A stretch of 14,418 nucleotides of DNA, taken from assembly GCA_002358875.1 (NCBI GenBank), contig DEPS01000117.1:37980-52397 (forward strand). The letters are read 5' to 3'. The stretch is from Lachnospiraceae bacterium UBA3386. GTDB taxonomy: Bacteria > Bacillota > Clostridia > Lachnospirales > Lachnospiraceae. A model generated the notes under the pieces. It did not search any database. It saw only the letters and a list, made by a program, of their open reading frames with translations, and was not told the origin of the DNA. Below are positions 14,314 through 14,418 of this stretch, piece by piece; the first letter of the stretch is position 1, and each line of letters starts with the position of its first letter. The translations under genes were made by a program, and so were the position numbers.

Positions 14314-14359
14314 AGGAGTGGCAGATACTGAATCGTCAGCGTCTGTCACTCCTTTTTTT
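14314..14359 (+). terminator. Rho-independent terminator after the cysteine-rich membrane protein gene
   Basis: AGGAGTGGCAGA (14314-14325) pairs with TCTGTCACTCCT (14342-14353) with one G-U pair. An inner CTGA/TCAG stem adds to it and a T7 run follows. It starts just after the stop codon. The remaining 59 bases to the window edge show nothing assignable. Confidence 0.93.
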
Positions 14360-14418
14360 ATTTGGCAGCAGGACCTGTTTTTAAAAGCCCAGACCCCTGA
14401 ATCTGATATTTGCCTTTG

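Overview
The window looks like a chromosomal segment of an anaerobic, gut-type Firmicute, most likely a Lachnospiraceae member. This is an inference from mid-range base composition, strong AGGAGG-type ribosome sites, LexA boxes of the GAAC-N4-GTTC type, an anaerobe-type flavoprotein-rubredoxin fusion, a serS-linked protein resembling the DUF3881 family, and a membrane GGDEF protein. No rRNA, tRNA, CRISPR array, insertion sequence or prophage gene is visible.

Left part (1-3900). The 3' end of a seryl-tRNA synthetase gene is followed by a DUF3881-like gene with a TTG start and a strong terminator. Next comes a GH13 oligo-1,6-glucosidase (malL type), then a RidA-type imine deaminase 63 bp downstream. 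The glucosidase carries an unusual in-frame tandem repeat of 15-nt units near its C-terminus.

Centre left (3900-6300). A minus-strand Y-family DNA polymerase of the UvrX/YqjW kind with a C-terminal clamp-binding motif is divergent from a flavin reductase-rubredoxin fusion (Hrb type). The shared upstream region contains two near-perfect LexA boxes flanking an extended -10 promoter of the polymerase, so SOS control is likely. The fusion gene ends at a very strong hairpin terminator.

Centre (6300-10840). This is a fructose module: a long AT-rich control region with 11-bp-period operator-like repeats and a consensus sigma-A promoter, fruK (1-phosphofructokinase), fruA (PTS IIABC), a 408-bp intergenic region rich in inverted repeats, and a DeoR-family regulator (probable FruR). 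The inferred pathway is fructose uptake with phosphorylation to fructose-1-phosphate by FruA, then to fructose-1,6-bisphosphate by FruK, with FruR sensing a sugar phosphate and acting on the repeat array.

Right part (10840-14418). A 4 x 32-bp tandem repeat array lies between the fruR terminator and a two-TM, Cache-like sensor diguanylate cyclase. It is followed by a small secreted protein made of two SH3b-like repeats, and a cysteine-rich polytopic membrane protein of unknown function with its own terminator. No multi-gene defence or biosynthetic system is evident. The most unusual items are repeat and regulatory structures: the 11-bp operator array, the 15-nt coding repeat, the 32-bp array and the structured fruA-fruR gap.
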